A DNA stretch of 64,000 bases. It comes from DASPSM01 sp963800135. GTDB taxonomy: Bacteria > Planctomycetota > Planctomycetia > Planctomycetales > Planctomycetaceae. Of this stretch, positions 8,440-16,820 are shown one piece after another (position 1 is the stretch's first letter; each line of letters opens with the position of its first letter). The notes beneath the pieces are model-generated. The model was not told the DNA's origin. It did not search any database and was given only the letters and a program-made list of their open reading frames with translations. The stretch lies in assembly GCA_963800135.1 (NCBI GenBank), contig CAWCZR010000004.1, forward strand, positions 496,001 through 560,000, read 5' to 3'. The translations under genes were made by a program, and so were the position numbers.

Positions 8440-9387
8440 GTGCGGGATAATGTGCGGATAGACCGTCTGTCGGTATCGACCGATCGGATGCTCGATAGCT
8501 ACTGCGATCTCGAAAACGTCGGGCATCTCGACCGCAGACCGCTGCCGAGCATCGAGGCGGTGGTCGAACTGACGCGCGAGCTGAAACAGCTCCTGTTTCC
8601 GGGCTTCCATCAGCGGCGGACGCTCCGCGAAGCGGACGCCGTCGATTTTGTCGCCACGCGACTCGAGAGCGTTCAGGACCGCCTCTTCGAGCAAGTCGCG
8701 TGCACGCTGACTTACGCAGACGAAGCCCGACAGGACTCGGCCGACGGTGATGCGGTTCCGGCTGACGGGCAAGAACCCGACGTCGTGACGCGGACTGAGG
8801 CCATCGTCCACGACTTCCTGCTCGCCCTGCCGCGCATTCGGCGATTGCTGGCCACGGACGTGCAGGCGGCCTACGACGGCGACCCGGCGGCCCAGAACGC
8901 GAACGAAATCGTATGCTGTTACCCAGGGCTCGAGGCGGTGTTGCATTATCGCCTGGCCCACGAGCTCTACACGCTGGGAGTGCCGCTCATCCCCCGGATG
9001 ATCACGGAATGGGCCCACGGCCGCACGGGAATTGATATTCACCCCGGCGCTTGCATCGGTCCCGGATTCTTCATCGATCATGGGACGGGCGTGGTCATCG
9101 GCCAAACGTGCGAGATTGCCGATCACGTGCGGCTCTATCAGGGAGTGACGCTCGGAGCGCTCAGCTTCGACCAGGACGACAGCGGCAACCTCGTGCGGGG
9201 AACCAAGCGGCATCCGACGATCGAACGGAAAGTCGTAATCTACGCCAACGCGACGATCCTGGGCGGGCACACGATCGTCGGAGCGCACTCGGTGATTGGG
9301 GCCGGCGTTTCCGTCACGCGGAGCGTGCCGCCCAATACGGTCGTCACAATCGAGAAGCCGTCACTGCGATTTCGCGAAGCCTCGTAA
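8440..9387 (+). CDS. cysE: serine O-acetyltransferase (CysE/EpsC-like)
   Basis: Acetylates L-serine with acetyl-CoA, the first step of cysteine synthesis. 315 residues: an all-helical N-terminal region (to about 180) and a C-terminal left-handed beta helix of hexapeptide repeats. Conserved catalytic features include GIDIHPGACIGPGFFIDHGTGVVIGQTCEI and VRLYQGVTLGALSF, then GTKRHPTIERKVVIYANATILGG and VGAHSVIGAGVSVT. The long N-terminus and the insertion after GALSF are typical of the EpsC-type proteins of planctomycetes, cyanobacteria and some proteobacteria. The GTG start gives the full helical domain; an ATG at 8488 is an alternative. It converges closely on the next gene (21 bases between stops). 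Confidence 0.88.
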   Translation: MRDNVRIDRLSVSTDRMLDSYCDLENVGHLDRRPLPSIEAVVELTRELKQLLFPGFHQRRTLREADAVDFVATRLESVQDRLFEQVACTLTYADEARQDSADGDAVPADGQEPDVVTRTEAIVHDFLLALPRIRRLLATDVQAAYDGDPAAQNANEIVCCYPGLEAVLHYRLAHELYTLGVPLIPRMITEWAHGRTGIDIHPGACIGPGFFIDHGTGVVIGQTCEIADHVRLYQGVTLGALSFDQDDSGNLVRGTKRHPTIERKVVIYANATILGGHTIVGAHSVIGAGVSVTRSVPPNTVVTIEKPSLRFREAS

Positions 9388-9408
9388 CCGGCAGGCGGTC
9401 CGAACGAA

Positions 9409-10296
9409 TCAATCGGATTCGTCCGAGTCGTCGTCGTCCGAATCCCCATCGGCTTTGGCGTGACGCACTTTGATGGCGCCGTTTTGCACGCTGAGCTTCA
9501 GTGTCCCGCCGCCCTCGCCTAGGGTCTCGTGCACGGACCGGCTCTTCATCATGCGTTTGATCCAGGCGTGCTTTTGGCCCGGGAAATAGACGCGGCCATT
9601 GACGGTCGACGCCGCCAGCTTGCACGACGTGTCATTCCCAACTGTCACCGTCACTGTGCCGTTTTGCGTGCTGATCTCACCGTCGACGGCGCGGGTATGG
9701 CTCAAGTCAGCCGAGACGGTGCCGTTTTGCGTGTGCAGCTGTACGTGAGGCCCCGAGTATTTGGCTTCGATTGTGCCATTGCTCGTGCGGGCCTCCAGTG
9801 ACTCGCCCGCGGTATCCGATTCGATCTTGCCGTTTTTGTTCACCAGCTTCGTGGCACCGCTGACGTCGTTGACGTTCAGCGTGCCATTTTCGACGTCGCA
9901 ATCGACGTTGACCTTCTTAGGCGCGAGGATTTTGAAACGGACCGAGCCGGACCAGTCGACCTGACGGGCCGACTTCCAGCGCCAGCCAATCTTGCAGGTA
10001 TCCGCGTCTTTGCCCTCGATGGTGACGTCCATAGCGTCGAGCGCGGCCCTGGCCGCTTCCTCGTCGTGAGCCGACGCTTGGAGGACCGAGGTCACTTCGA
10101 CGTTGGCTGATTTGTCGTCCTGTCCGACGAACTCGACCGAACCGTTGTCGGCCCGGATCTCGAAGTTCTTGGCGTGCGGTGCAAATGCCACCGTTTCGGT
10201 GCGCTCGACCGAGTTTGGCCAAACGACCCGCAGGCTGGTCGCGGCCTTGGCGATCAACAGGACCACCACGATTCCGATGACCGTCGATCGCAACAT
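9409..10296 (-). CDS. exported or anchored DUF4097-like repeat protein with acidic tail
   Basis: 295 residues. The N-terminal hydrophobic stretch (STVIGIVVVLLIAKAATSL) can be a signal peptide or anchor. The rest is a beta-helical type repeat in which short units recur: IRADNGSVEF, DVENGTLNV, NKNGKIES, TSNGTIEA, TQNGTVSAD, TQNGTVTV, VQNGAIKV. This NG(T/S/K) ladder is the hallmark of the DUF4097 / putative adhesin family. The C-terminus ends in a strongly acidic stretch (GDSDDDDSDES). It lies alone on the minus strand. Function in the family is unknown; some members are linked to envelope or regulatory roles. The domain call is from pattern only. Confidence 0.75.
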   Translation of the reverse strand: MLRSTVIGIVVVLLIAKAATSLRVVWPNSVERTETVAFAPHAKNFEIRADNGSVEFVGQDDKSANVEVTSVLQASAHDEEAARAALDAMDVTIEGKDADTCKIGWRWKSARQVDWSGSVRFKILAPKKVNVDCDVENGTLNVNDVSGATKLVNKNGKIESDTAGESLEARTSNGTIEAKYSGPHVQLHTQNGTVSADLSHTRAVDGEISTQNGTVTVTVGNDTSCKLAASTVNGRVYFPGQKHAWIKRMMKSRSVHETLGEGGGTLKLSVQNGAIKVRHAKADGDSDDDDSDESD

Positions 10297-10528
10297 GGAA
10301 CGGACTCCCCGTGCGGCCTGAGCCGAATCGCGTCTGCGGACAGAGTCCGCCCGTCGGCAGACCTTGCCCGTACCCCCTGATTTTGAGCCATTCGCAGGGC
10401 CAATTCAAATCTTCGCCGATTTTCCCGAAATTTGCGCAAGTCCCGGCTCAAAATGGCACATTTTCGTATGCTGGGAGGCCGGGGATCGGTCCGGTTCGGC
10501 CGGCCTCGAAACAGAGGACACTGCAGGC

Positions 10529-11764
10529 ATGTGCGACACGCTGGTGGTTGTGGACCAGGACCGGGTTTTGTTCGCCAAGAACTCCGACCGCGACCCGAAC
10601 GAAGCCCAAATTCTCGACTGGCAGCCGCGGCAAACTTACCCGGCGGGCTCGTCGCTCCGCTGCACGTGGATCGAGATCCCGCAAGTGCGCGCCACCAACG
10701 CTGTGCTCCTCAGCCGTCCCTTCTGGATGTGGGGCGCGGAAATGGGGACCAACGAGCACGGCGTGGTGATCGGCAACGAGGCCGTCTTCACTCGTGCGCT
10801 TTATGCCAAAACCGGGCTCACCGGAATGGACCTGCTGCGGCTCGCGCTCGAGCGGGCCAGCGACGCCCAATCGGCAGCGGACTCCATCGTCGGCCTGCTG
10901 GAGACCCACGGGCAAGGCGGTGGCTGCGGCCATGAGCACCGAAATTTCACCTATCACAACAGCTTTCTCATCGCCGATCCGACGCGTGCCATCGTGCTGG
11001 AGACGGCCGGACGGGCTTGGGCGACGCAAGATGTGCGCGGGGCGAGAAGCATCTCGAACGTGCTGTCGATCCCAGGATTCGCCGAGCGGCATGGCGATCG
11101 CCTCAAAACGTGGGCGGGGGCGGGGACGATGCGCGGCTCCCGCACGGAGTGTCTGGGACAGAATGTCCGCAAACCGGCTGATCTCGCGGCCATTCTCCGC
11201 GACCACGGCGAGGGACGTGCAGCGCCTGCCTATTCGTTCGTTCGCGGAGGACTGACGGCTCCCTGTGTGCATGCCGGTGGTGTGATCGCGTCCTCACAAA
11301 CCACCGGCAGTTGGATTTCGGAATTGTCGCGTAACGGCGTGCGGCATTGGGCGACGGGAACGGCCGCCCCTTGTGTCAGCATTTTCAAGCCTGTCGGCGT
11401 CGACCAGTCCCTGGATGTCGGCGATCCCACCGACCGCTTTGACGAGGCGTCACTCTGGTGGCGGGGAGAACGGGTGCATCGGCGCGTAATCGGCAACGCG
11501 GCCGAGTTCCTGCCTCGACTGGCTCTCCAACGTCTTCCCGTCGAGTGCGGCTGGTTCGACGACCCGCCCGAGTCGCACGAAGCGTTTCGCCAGGCGGCCC
11601 GGATGACCGACCGCTGGATCGAAGCGGCCGAGCACGAAAACCCACCGGTCGACACGCGTCCCTGGTTCGTGCGGAGCTATTGGCGAAAGCGAAATTCGCG
11701 CGCTCGCTTTCCGAAACTTCGCGACTCCGCATCTGAGCGAGCGCTCGCGTCAGCCGGCGAGTAA
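10529..11764 (+). CDS. peptidase C69 / secernin-like N-terminal nucleophile hydrolase
   Basis: 411 residues starting MCDTLVVV: the Cys right after Met is the expected N-terminal nucleophile of C69 dipeptidases and secernins. Supporting motifs are VLFAKNSDRDPNEAQ, TNAVLLSRPFWMWGAEMGTNEHGVVIGNEAVF, TGMDLLRLALERASDAQSAADSI, and HNSFLIADPTRAIVLETAGRAWA, all matching the secernin order. The frame is open 55 codons upstream, but ATG 10529 places the nucleophile correctly and gives the usual length. The product is probably a cytoplasmic dipeptidase or amide hydrolase; the substrate is unknown. It is monocistronic. Confidence 0.85.
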   Translation: MCDTLVVVDQDRVLFAKNSDRDPNEAQILDWQPRQTYPAGSSLRCTWIEIPQVRATNAVLLSRPFWMWGAEMGTNEHGVVIGNEAVFTRALYAKTGLTGMDLLRLALERASDAQSAADSIVGLLETHGQGGGCGHEHRNFTYHNSFLIADPTRAIVLETAGRAWATQDVRGARSISNVLSIPGFAERHGDRLKTWAGAGTMRGSRTECLGQNVRKPADLAAILRDHGEGRAAPAYSFVRGGLTAPCVHAGGVIASSQTTGSWISELSRNGVRHWATGTAAPCVSIFKPVGVDQSLDVGDPTDRFDEASLWWRGERVHRRVIGNAAEFLPRLALQRLPVECGWFDDPPESHEAFRQAARMTDRWIEAAEHENPPVDTRPWFVRSYWRKRNSRARFPKLRDSASERALASAGE

Positions 11765-11913
11765 CGAGACTTTGCAAAACGCCACGCAGCCCGAATCGCG
11801 GCGACTTGAAATGTGAGCGTATCGCCGTCACGATAGCCTGCGAAAAGAGAGTGACTGGGGGTGTCTGCGTAAACTTTGCGGCGCGGGTGCAGCTCGCGAC
11901 ATTCTGGGCAACG

Positions 11914-11943
11914 TTTCAAATCGCGTTGCCCAGTCTGCTGCGG
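11914..11943. repeat. perfect 10-bp inverted repeat
   Basis: CTGGGCAACG (11914-11923) and CGTTGCCCAG (11934-11943) are perfect reverse complements around a 10-base loop. There is no T run right after it on either strand, so it is not a canonical intrinsic terminator. It could be a transcript-end hairpin or an operator. It lies about 140 bases ahead of the gene at 12083. Confidence 0.5.
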
Positions 11944-11957
11944 CGAGTGTAACGCCG

Positions 11958-11973
11958 GCAAAAGATCTTTTGC
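11958..11973. promoter_or_regulatory. 16-bp perfect palindrome, possible operator
   Basis: GCAAAAGATCTTTTGC reads the same on both strands. Its AT-rich centre stands out in this GC-rich sequence. Perfect palindromes of this size often bind dimeric repressors. It is 110 bases upstream of the exported protein gene at 12083. No matching copy was noticed elsewhere in the window. Confidence 0.4.
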
Positions 11974-12082
11974 GTGACTAACCGGCTTAGATCCGATCTT
12001 CGGAGCAACCAGCCTTGCAAGGACGGCTCGCTCGGTCGGCAGGATGGGCCGGTCAGGCCCACAAGACGGGGATAGGTGCAAG

Positions 12083-13042
12083 ATGAATTTCTCGCGCGCG
12101 CGTGTCTTCGGCGGCGTGTTGACCTGTTCGCTGGGAATGATGCTGGTCGCCGCCACTGATGGTCGGCTTGCCGCGCAAGTCGTGCCCGGAACCGGAACCC
12201 GCATTGCGTTTGACGACTTCGAGGATGCGTCCTGGAGTTATGAGCCGAACCTCCCCAAGTCGAGCAGCAACCTCGACAACCAGGAGCGTCAGCCCGGCGG
12301 CGTCTCGAGCAACAGCCGCTGGTACGAAAGCGCCCTCCGCGGACAGCCGGACGTCGTCAAGCGCGTCCCGACGCCTGCCGGCGGACTGCCCGGCAGCAAG
12401 GGCTCGCTCTCGATGCGAACGCTCAATTCGGGAGTTCCGGGCTATCACACCTACAAGTTCCAGCAAGACGACCTGATCTTCAACGCCGGCATGACCACGG
12501 GCGGCTACATTTCGCCGGCCCGCACGCCGAGCGTCGTCTGTCGCGTCTACCTGCCTCCGTTTGAGCAGTGGGAACAGCGGACGGGAAGCTCGTTCGGTTT
12601 CCGCGTCGACGTGGTCGGCACGTTCCACAAGAACGAAGGCGGCGGACGCTTCTTCTGGCGTCGCGGTCCCGTGGCGACCACCGAAGCCTTCTGGCCCGGC
12701 TTCTTCATTCAGTTCAACAAAGGGGACGGCCAGACGAAGGACTCGGCCACGCTGCTCGTCCGCGGCGACGAGTACGGCCACGAGATACCCGCCATGAACA
12801 TCACGAAGACCGGCTGGTACACCCTCGGCATGAGCTTCACGCCGGACGGAGTGATCCACTACTACGCGAAGCAGGGCGTCACCCCGCTGACGCAGGCCGA
12901 CCACTTGGTCTCGAAGATCGCCTACGGCACCCGCGTGGAGAACTTCAACACGCTCTTCTTCAACGTCGTCAACCAGGACGACGGTCGCACGTGGTCGACC
13001 GAGTGGATTGTCGACGACCCCGAGATCTACGTGCTGCACTAA
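12083..13042 (+). CDS. exported protein of unknown function, probably beta-sandwich
   Basis: 319 residues with a signal peptide (FGGVLTCSLGMMLVAATDGRLAAQ). The mature part begins with TRIAFDDFEDASWSYEPNLPKSSSNLDNQER and has strand-rich segments with aromatic residues (GYHTYKFQQDDLIFNAGMTTGG, FFIQFNKGDGQTKDSATLLVRGDEYG, GWYTLGMSFTPDGVIHYYAKQGV), fitting a secreted concanavalin-like fold of the type common in planctomycete exported proteins. The ATG at 12083 directly precedes the signal peptide; an open stretch before it was not used. No catalytic residues could be assigned. It faces the next gene tail to tail. Confidence 0.8.
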   Translation: MNFSRARVFGGVLTCSLGMMLVAATDGRLAAQVVPGTGTRIAFDDFEDASWSYEPNLPKSSSNLDNQERQPGGVSSNSRWYESALRGQPDVVKRVPTPAGGLPGSKGSLSMRTLNSGVPGYHTYKFQQDDLIFNAGMTTGGYISPARTPSVVCRVYLPPFEQWEQRTGSSFGFRVDVVGTFHKNEGGGRFFWRRGPVATTEAFWPGFFIQFNKGDGQTKDSATLLVRGDEYGHEIPAMNITKTGWYTLGMSFTPDGVIHYYAKQGVTPLTQADHLVSKIAYGTRVENFNTLFFNVVNQDDGRTWSTEWIVDDPEIYVLH

Positions 13043-13309
13043 AGGACGTGCGGCCGCTTGGCGATCGGCCAATTTCGCCCAGTGGTCAACTATCTCGTGG
13101 TCAACTACCTGTGTGAAAGTCCTGTGTGAAAGTAGGTGACCACACCATGCCCTCTTTCGGTTACCTTTCGTTAATGGGTGCATGGGGCGCGGCGTGAGGG
13201 GTCGGCGGACACGCTGCGCTTCGATCCGCGATGCGGATCAAGGGCGCAAAGAAGCCGCTCTCTCTATTCAGCCAGAGGAACGCGATCTGAACAAGATCAG
13301 TTTTCTCGG

Positions 13310-14176
13310 CTAATTCCCAGTGGCCGGCCGCCGAGCCGGATCGTTGAGGAAGCGGGCCGCGCCGGGCAAGTCGTCGACGTTGAGCAGGTCGACGCCGTCG
13401 TCGTAGAGCTCCTGCCAGATCGCCGTGTTATCGGGCGTGGACCAGAACCGCAGTCGGCGGCCATGAGCGTGCGCCTTCTTGACGGCCGCGACGATCTTCT
13501 CGTGCTCCTCGGGGGGAATCGGTCCCTTACCCCGCCACTTGAAGAACGAGCGCCAGTTGTCGCTGATGAGCGGGATCACGTTGGCCGGCTGATCCGAGTC
13601 AAGATCGCTCAGCGTGCCGTCGATGCCGACCAGGCGTGTCGCGTCAGCGGCGATAATGGCCGCCGGCCGATTTCCCGTGGCCACCACGTTGACGGCTTTC
13701 CGCGGACCGGCACCGGCCATCGGCGAATTGATGAAGTCGGCGTACTTTTCTAGAACTTTCCTGAGCGCGGCGTAGGTCGTGGGGCCGTTGGTCTTGATAT
13801 CGATCAACAGGGTAAATTCGGGGCCGCCGCGGTAGACCCGACCGCCGTTCTTGGCGATCCGCTCTTTCAGCGGAATCAGGTAGAGCGACTCGAGCGTGCG
13901 CTCGGGCTTCAAGAGCCGACGGACGTGTCCGACCAGCAACTGGCCGTCGACGAGAAAAATGTCCGCCTCGACGCTGCACAGCCCCTGGTCCAACGCGTCG
14001 AAGAGGGGCCGCTTGTGTTCGTAGTCGTTGTGCGCATGAGCGCGGACCAGCGGCGTCGGTTCGGCGGCCATCGTCCGGGCAAAACCGGCGGCGACGCAGA
14101 GGCCGGCACACGCCAGCACGAGTGGAAGGGAACGCGACGCCAAAGTCGCGCAAGACGATGAGAGCGTTCGGGTCAT
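13310..14176 (-). CDS. exported glycerophosphodiester phosphodiesterase-like protein
   Basis: 288 residues with a signal peptide (SLPLVLACAGLCVAAGFARTMAAE). The mature start LVRAHAHNDYEHKRPLFDALDQGLCSVEADIFLVDGQLLVGH has the layout of the GDPD TIM barrel: H-A-H-N-D-Y near strand 1, E-A-D metal ligands, and G-H after strand 2. LRFWSTPDN and DGVDLLNVDDL near the C-terminus match the final strands. It probably hydrolyses phosphodiesters outside the cytoplasm; the family in planctomycetes is often annotated as phosphatidylinositol-specific phospholipase C-like. Its ATG overlaps the cbiO stop as ATGA, so it is translated as the last gene of the metal-transport operon. Confidence 0.8.
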   Translation of the reverse strand: MTRTLSSSCATLASRSLPLVLACAGLCVAAGFARTMAAEPTPLVRAHAHNDYEHKRPLFDALDQGLCSVEADIFLVDGQLLVGHVRRLLKPERTLESLYLIPLKERIAKNGGRVYRGGPEFTLLIDIKTNGPTTYAALRKVLEKYADFINSPMAGAGPRKAVNVVATGNRPAAIIAADATRLVGIDGTLSDLDSDQPANVIPLISDNWRSFFKWRGKGPIPPEEHEKIVAAVKKAHAHGRRLRFWSTPDNTAIWQELYDDGVDLLNVDDLPGAARFLNDPARRPATGN

Positions 14177-14976
14177 GGTTGGCCGTTCCTCAAAAGTTGT
14201 AAGCGCAGGGGAACTTCGAGTCCGTGACGGTCCATTAACGCCTGATCGCCCAGCACGGTGGCAGGTGAGCCGTCGGCACGGATGGTGCCCTCGTCGAGCA
14301 CGATCACCCGGTGGCACAGCTCAACGACCACGTCCAGGTCGTGCGTGGCGATGATCTGGCTTCCTTCAAATCGCCGCAAGACGTCGACCAGCGTGCGGCG
14401 TGCCCGCGGATCGAGATTGCTGAACGGCTCGTCCAACGCCAGGACCAGGGGCTGGCAGGCGATCACTCCGGCCAGGCACACGCGCTTGCGTTCGCCCAGG
14501 CTCAGTTGCAGCGTGCTGCGGGCCTCGAAACCGTCCAGCCCGACGGCCGCCAGACTGTCGATCACGCGGCGTTCGACTTCCGCCCGCGGCAATCCCAGGT
14601 TGAGCGGTCCGAAGGCGACGTCCTCGCGCACCGTGGGGCAAAAGAGTTGATCGTCCGGATCTTGAAACAGAAAACCGACGCGTCGCCGCACCTCCGCCAG
14701 GTTCGCCCCTCCGACCGACAAGCCGGCCACGTGCACGGCGGCTCCGTTGGACGCCGCCCGCGTCGGCTCCGGTCGCTGCGGCAAGAGACCATTCAGGTGC
14801 AAGAGCAGCGTCGATTTGCCGGCGCCGCTGGGCCCGACGATCCCCAGGATCTCGCCGTGCGCCAGCGTAAAGCGGACGTTATTGAGCGCTTTCCGGCCGG
14901 TCGGATAGCTGAAGCTCAGCCCGCTCACTTCCAGCACGGTTTCGGGCAGCACGTTGTCGGACGCTGGGGCACTCAT
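14173..14976 (-). CDS. cbiO: cobalt/nickel ECF transporter ATPase
   Basis: 267-residue ABC ATPase of an energy-coupling-factor importer. Walker A GPSGAGKSTLLLHLNG (residues 48 on), Q-loop LFQDPDDQLFCPTVREDVAFGPLNLG (the P-D-D-Q motif is typical of CbiO/EcfA), signature LSLGERKRVCLAG, Walker B LVLALDEPFSNLDP and the H-loop IIATHD. It powers uptake of Ni2+ or Co2+ through CbiQ and CbiMN. The ATG at 14976 overlaps the cbiQ stop by four bases (ATGA), and its stop overlaps the next start in the same way. Confidence 0.93.
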   Translation of the reverse strand: MSAPASDNVLPETVLEVSGLSFSYPTGRKALNNVRFTLAHGEILGIVGPSGAGKSTLLLHLNGLLPQRPEPTRAASNGAAVHVAGLSVGGANLAEVRRRVGFLFQDPDDQLFCPTVREDVAFGPLNLGLPRAEVERRVIDSLAAVGLDGFEARSTLQLSLGERKRVCLAGVIACQPLVLALDEPFSNLDPRARRTLVDVLRRFEGSQIIATHDLDVVVELCHRVIVLDEGTIRADGSPATVLGDQALMDRHGLEVPLRLQLLRNGQP

Positions 14977-15629
14977 TCGTCGAGGGTCCGCACCGTGCCG
15001 TCCCAACCGCGCGCGCACATCGCGCCATAAACACGTTCCGATCGTCCCAGCGAGCGGATCAACAGCATGCCGATCATCTGGGCCGAGTTCCGCCAGCGAA
15101 AGACCAGCCCGGCCTGGTCAAACGTGCGGGCGCGGCGTGCGGCCCGCATCGTGTCGAGTTCTTTCCACAGCACGAACAGGAACCGATACATGAAGGCCAG
15201 AATGGCCACGAGGATCGCCGGGACGCCCAGCCGTCGCAGCGTCGCCAGCAGGCGATCGAAGGGAACCACGCTCACCAGCCAAAGTCCGGAGAGGAACGAC
15301 TCCACCCCGCGGAACAAAATCCCTTGCGCGATCTCCCAGCCGCCGCGAAAACCTTGCGACAGCGGAACGGAGACGGCAAACAGGAGCGCGAACGCCAGGA
15401 AGATGGCCAGCCGCCGGGCTACCATCCCAAAGGGAACGCGGGCCAGACTCAGCGCGGCCAGCAGCACACAGACGAGCGCGGCGTGCGACGGCAAATGGGT
15501 GGGCGGGAGCAGCATGCCGAGCGTGATCGCCGCCACCGAAAGCCCGAGCGCGAGAGTTGGCGAAAGTCGGTAACCCGGCGATCGGGCCGCCGGCCCGCGA
15601 GCCAAGGAATCATTCACGACCGGAATCAT
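14973..15629 (-). CDS. cbiQ: cobalt/nickel ECF transporter transmembrane protein
   Basis: 218-residue membrane protein with about five hydrophobic segments (LSPTLALGLSVAAITLGMLLPP, SHAALVCVLLAALSLARVPFG, IFLAFALLFAVSVPLS, ILVAILAFMYRFLFVLWKEL, and others). The coupling motifs AARRART and CARGWDGTVRT match the A-R-(A/G)-rich helices by which T-components contact the ATPase. It links CbiMN to CbiO. Start and stop both overlap neighbours as ATGA, indicating translational coupling. Slightly shorter than typical CbiQ (about 220-260). Confidence 0.9.
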   Translation of the reverse strand: MIPVVNDSLARGPAARSPGYRLSPTLALGLSVAAITLGMLLPPTHLPSHAALVCVLLAALSLARVPFGMVARRLAIFLAFALLFAVSVPLSQGFRGGWEIAQGILFRGVESFLSGLWLVSVVPFDRLLATLRRLGVPAILVAILAFMYRFLFVLWKELDTMRAARRARTFDQAGLVFRWRNSAQMIGMLLIRSLGRSERVYGAMCARGWDGTVRTLDE

Positions 15630-16606
15630 TCACGACCCGCCTCGGCAACCTTGGAACGCGGACTCACCGCGCGTCCAAACGCGAGGGCCAGCAGCAAAAC
15701 GGACAGAGTTCCCACGACTCCCGCGACCGAAACCGACAGGCCCTGCCATTGCCTGCTGAAGAGCGGGATTTTGTCGTAGTCGGCAAAGAAGGCCCAAGCG
15801 GAGTGTCTCAGCTCGGCGAATCCCTGAACTTCGGAAACGTGCTCCAGGCCGTCGTCCAGCGTCGATTTGAACGGCGACAAAAATGCGCCGATACACAGCG
15901 CGACCACGATGCCGGCGGCCGTCACGCGGCCGACGCCCGCCATGGCAGTGTCCGCGGACGCGCTTGTCTGACCGAGAATCAGGTCCGGCCGTTGCGCCAG
16001 CACAAAGGACACGATGGCCGCCGTGATCAAAGCTTCACCGACGCCGATCAACGAGTGGATCGCCACCATCAAGGCGAAGATATTGCGGAACTCGAAGGTG
16101 CCGGCCGAGTGCGAGAGTCGGAATTCGAGACAAAAGAGTGCCGACGCCGCGACGACGGTGAGCCAGGAGGCGACGACCGAGCCGACGATCGCGCCGACCT
16201 TCGGCTTTTTGAAGAATCGCCGCACGATCGAAACAATTGCGTAGCCGCCAATTGACCCGATCACGGCCATGTGGAGGATGTTCGCGCCGAGCGTGAACAG
16301 TCCCCCGTCGGAAAACAGGAACCGCTGGACGACCAGCACCATCGTGACGGCCAGACAGCCGGCCCAGGGGCCTAAGATCATGCCGGCCAGCACGCCGCCG
16401 ATGAGGTGCCCCGACACGGGCAAGCCGATGGGAAAATTGACCATCTGGCCGGCGAAGATCATCGCGGCGGTCATGCCGGTCAGCGGCACCACGCGATCGG
16501 AGACGCCGTCGCGAAGTTTATAGACCGAGTAGCCGACAGCCGCGGCAGCGATCACACCGGTCGCCGCGCAAACCTCCGGACTGAGAAAGCCATCCTGAAC
16601 GTGCAT
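15626..16606 (-). CDS. cbiM: cobalt/nickel ECF transporter substrate-binding protein CbiM-CbiN fusion
   Basis: 326 residues. The mature N-terminus is MHVQDGFLSPEVCAATG: CbiM/NikM proteins start M-H-x-x-(D/E)-G because His2 helps bind the metal, which fixes the start at ATG 16606 and rules out the longer frame. The membrane core (to about 220) has the LPVSGHLIGGVLAGMILGPWAGCLAVTMVLVVQ region, including the conserved His. A C-terminal part with ...FKSTLDDGLEHVSE... and a last membrane segment matches the CbiN/PDGLE-type domain. Whether it takes Ni or Co cannot be told from sequence. It is the first gene of a four-gene unit and diverges from the gene at 16821. Confidence 0.9.
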   Translation of the reverse strand: MHVQDGFLSPEVCAATGVIAAAAVGYSVYKLRDGVSDRVVPLTGMTAAMIFAGQMVNFPIGLPVSGHLIGGVLAGMILGPWAGCLAVTMVLVVQRFLFSDGGLFTLGANILHMAVIGSIGGYAIVSIVRRFFKKPKVGAIVGSVVASWLTVVAASALFCLEFRLSHSAGTFEFRNIFALMVAIHSLIGVGEALITAAIVSFVLAQRPDLILGQTSASADTAMAGVGRVTAAGIVVALCIGAFLSPFKSTLDDGLEHVSEVQGFAELRHSAWAFFADYDKIPLFSRQWQGLSVSVAGVVGTLSVLLLALAFGRAVSPRSKVAEAGRE

Positions 16607-16751
16607 TCGCCCTGTCGCTTTTGTGACCTTGAAAGTCCACTCTATTGCCGTGCCAGCGGCTTTGCAATTCGCTCGTCGAGCGGGCGCTGGCCGTCGCCGT
16701 CGCACACCGCCCCGGCCATTTTTCCCGCAACTTTCGCGCCTCCGCACGCTC

Positions 16752-16757
16752 TATAAT
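16752..16757 (+). promoter_or_regulatory. -10 box upstream of the THUMP-like methyltransferase gene
   Basis: TATAAT at 16752-16757, 63 bases before the start at 16821. No good -35 box is visible at normal spacing, so the call is weak. It lies in the divergent region that also holds the start of the metal-transport operon. Confidence 0.35.
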
Positions 16758-16820
16758 CCTTCCTTCGGCGGGCCGGAACGCGCCCCGCACTGACCCACCA
16801 GATCCGTCTCGCTCGACCCG

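Larger units (their letters stand above)
11765..12082. other. intergenic region with two palindromes
   Basis: 318 bases between a C69-type hydrolase and an exported protein, both on the plus strand. No gene is seen. Two clear palindromes are present: a 10-base-pair inverted repeat at 11914-11943 and a perfect 16-base palindrome at 11958-11973, both listed separately. The upstream sequence may hold the end of the first transcript and the promoter of the next. Confidence 0.5.

Noticed and set aside
16607..16820. Possible cobalamin or nickel riboswitch ahead of cbiM
   Set aside because: No conserved box of a cobalamin or NiCo riboswitch could be found in the 5' region.
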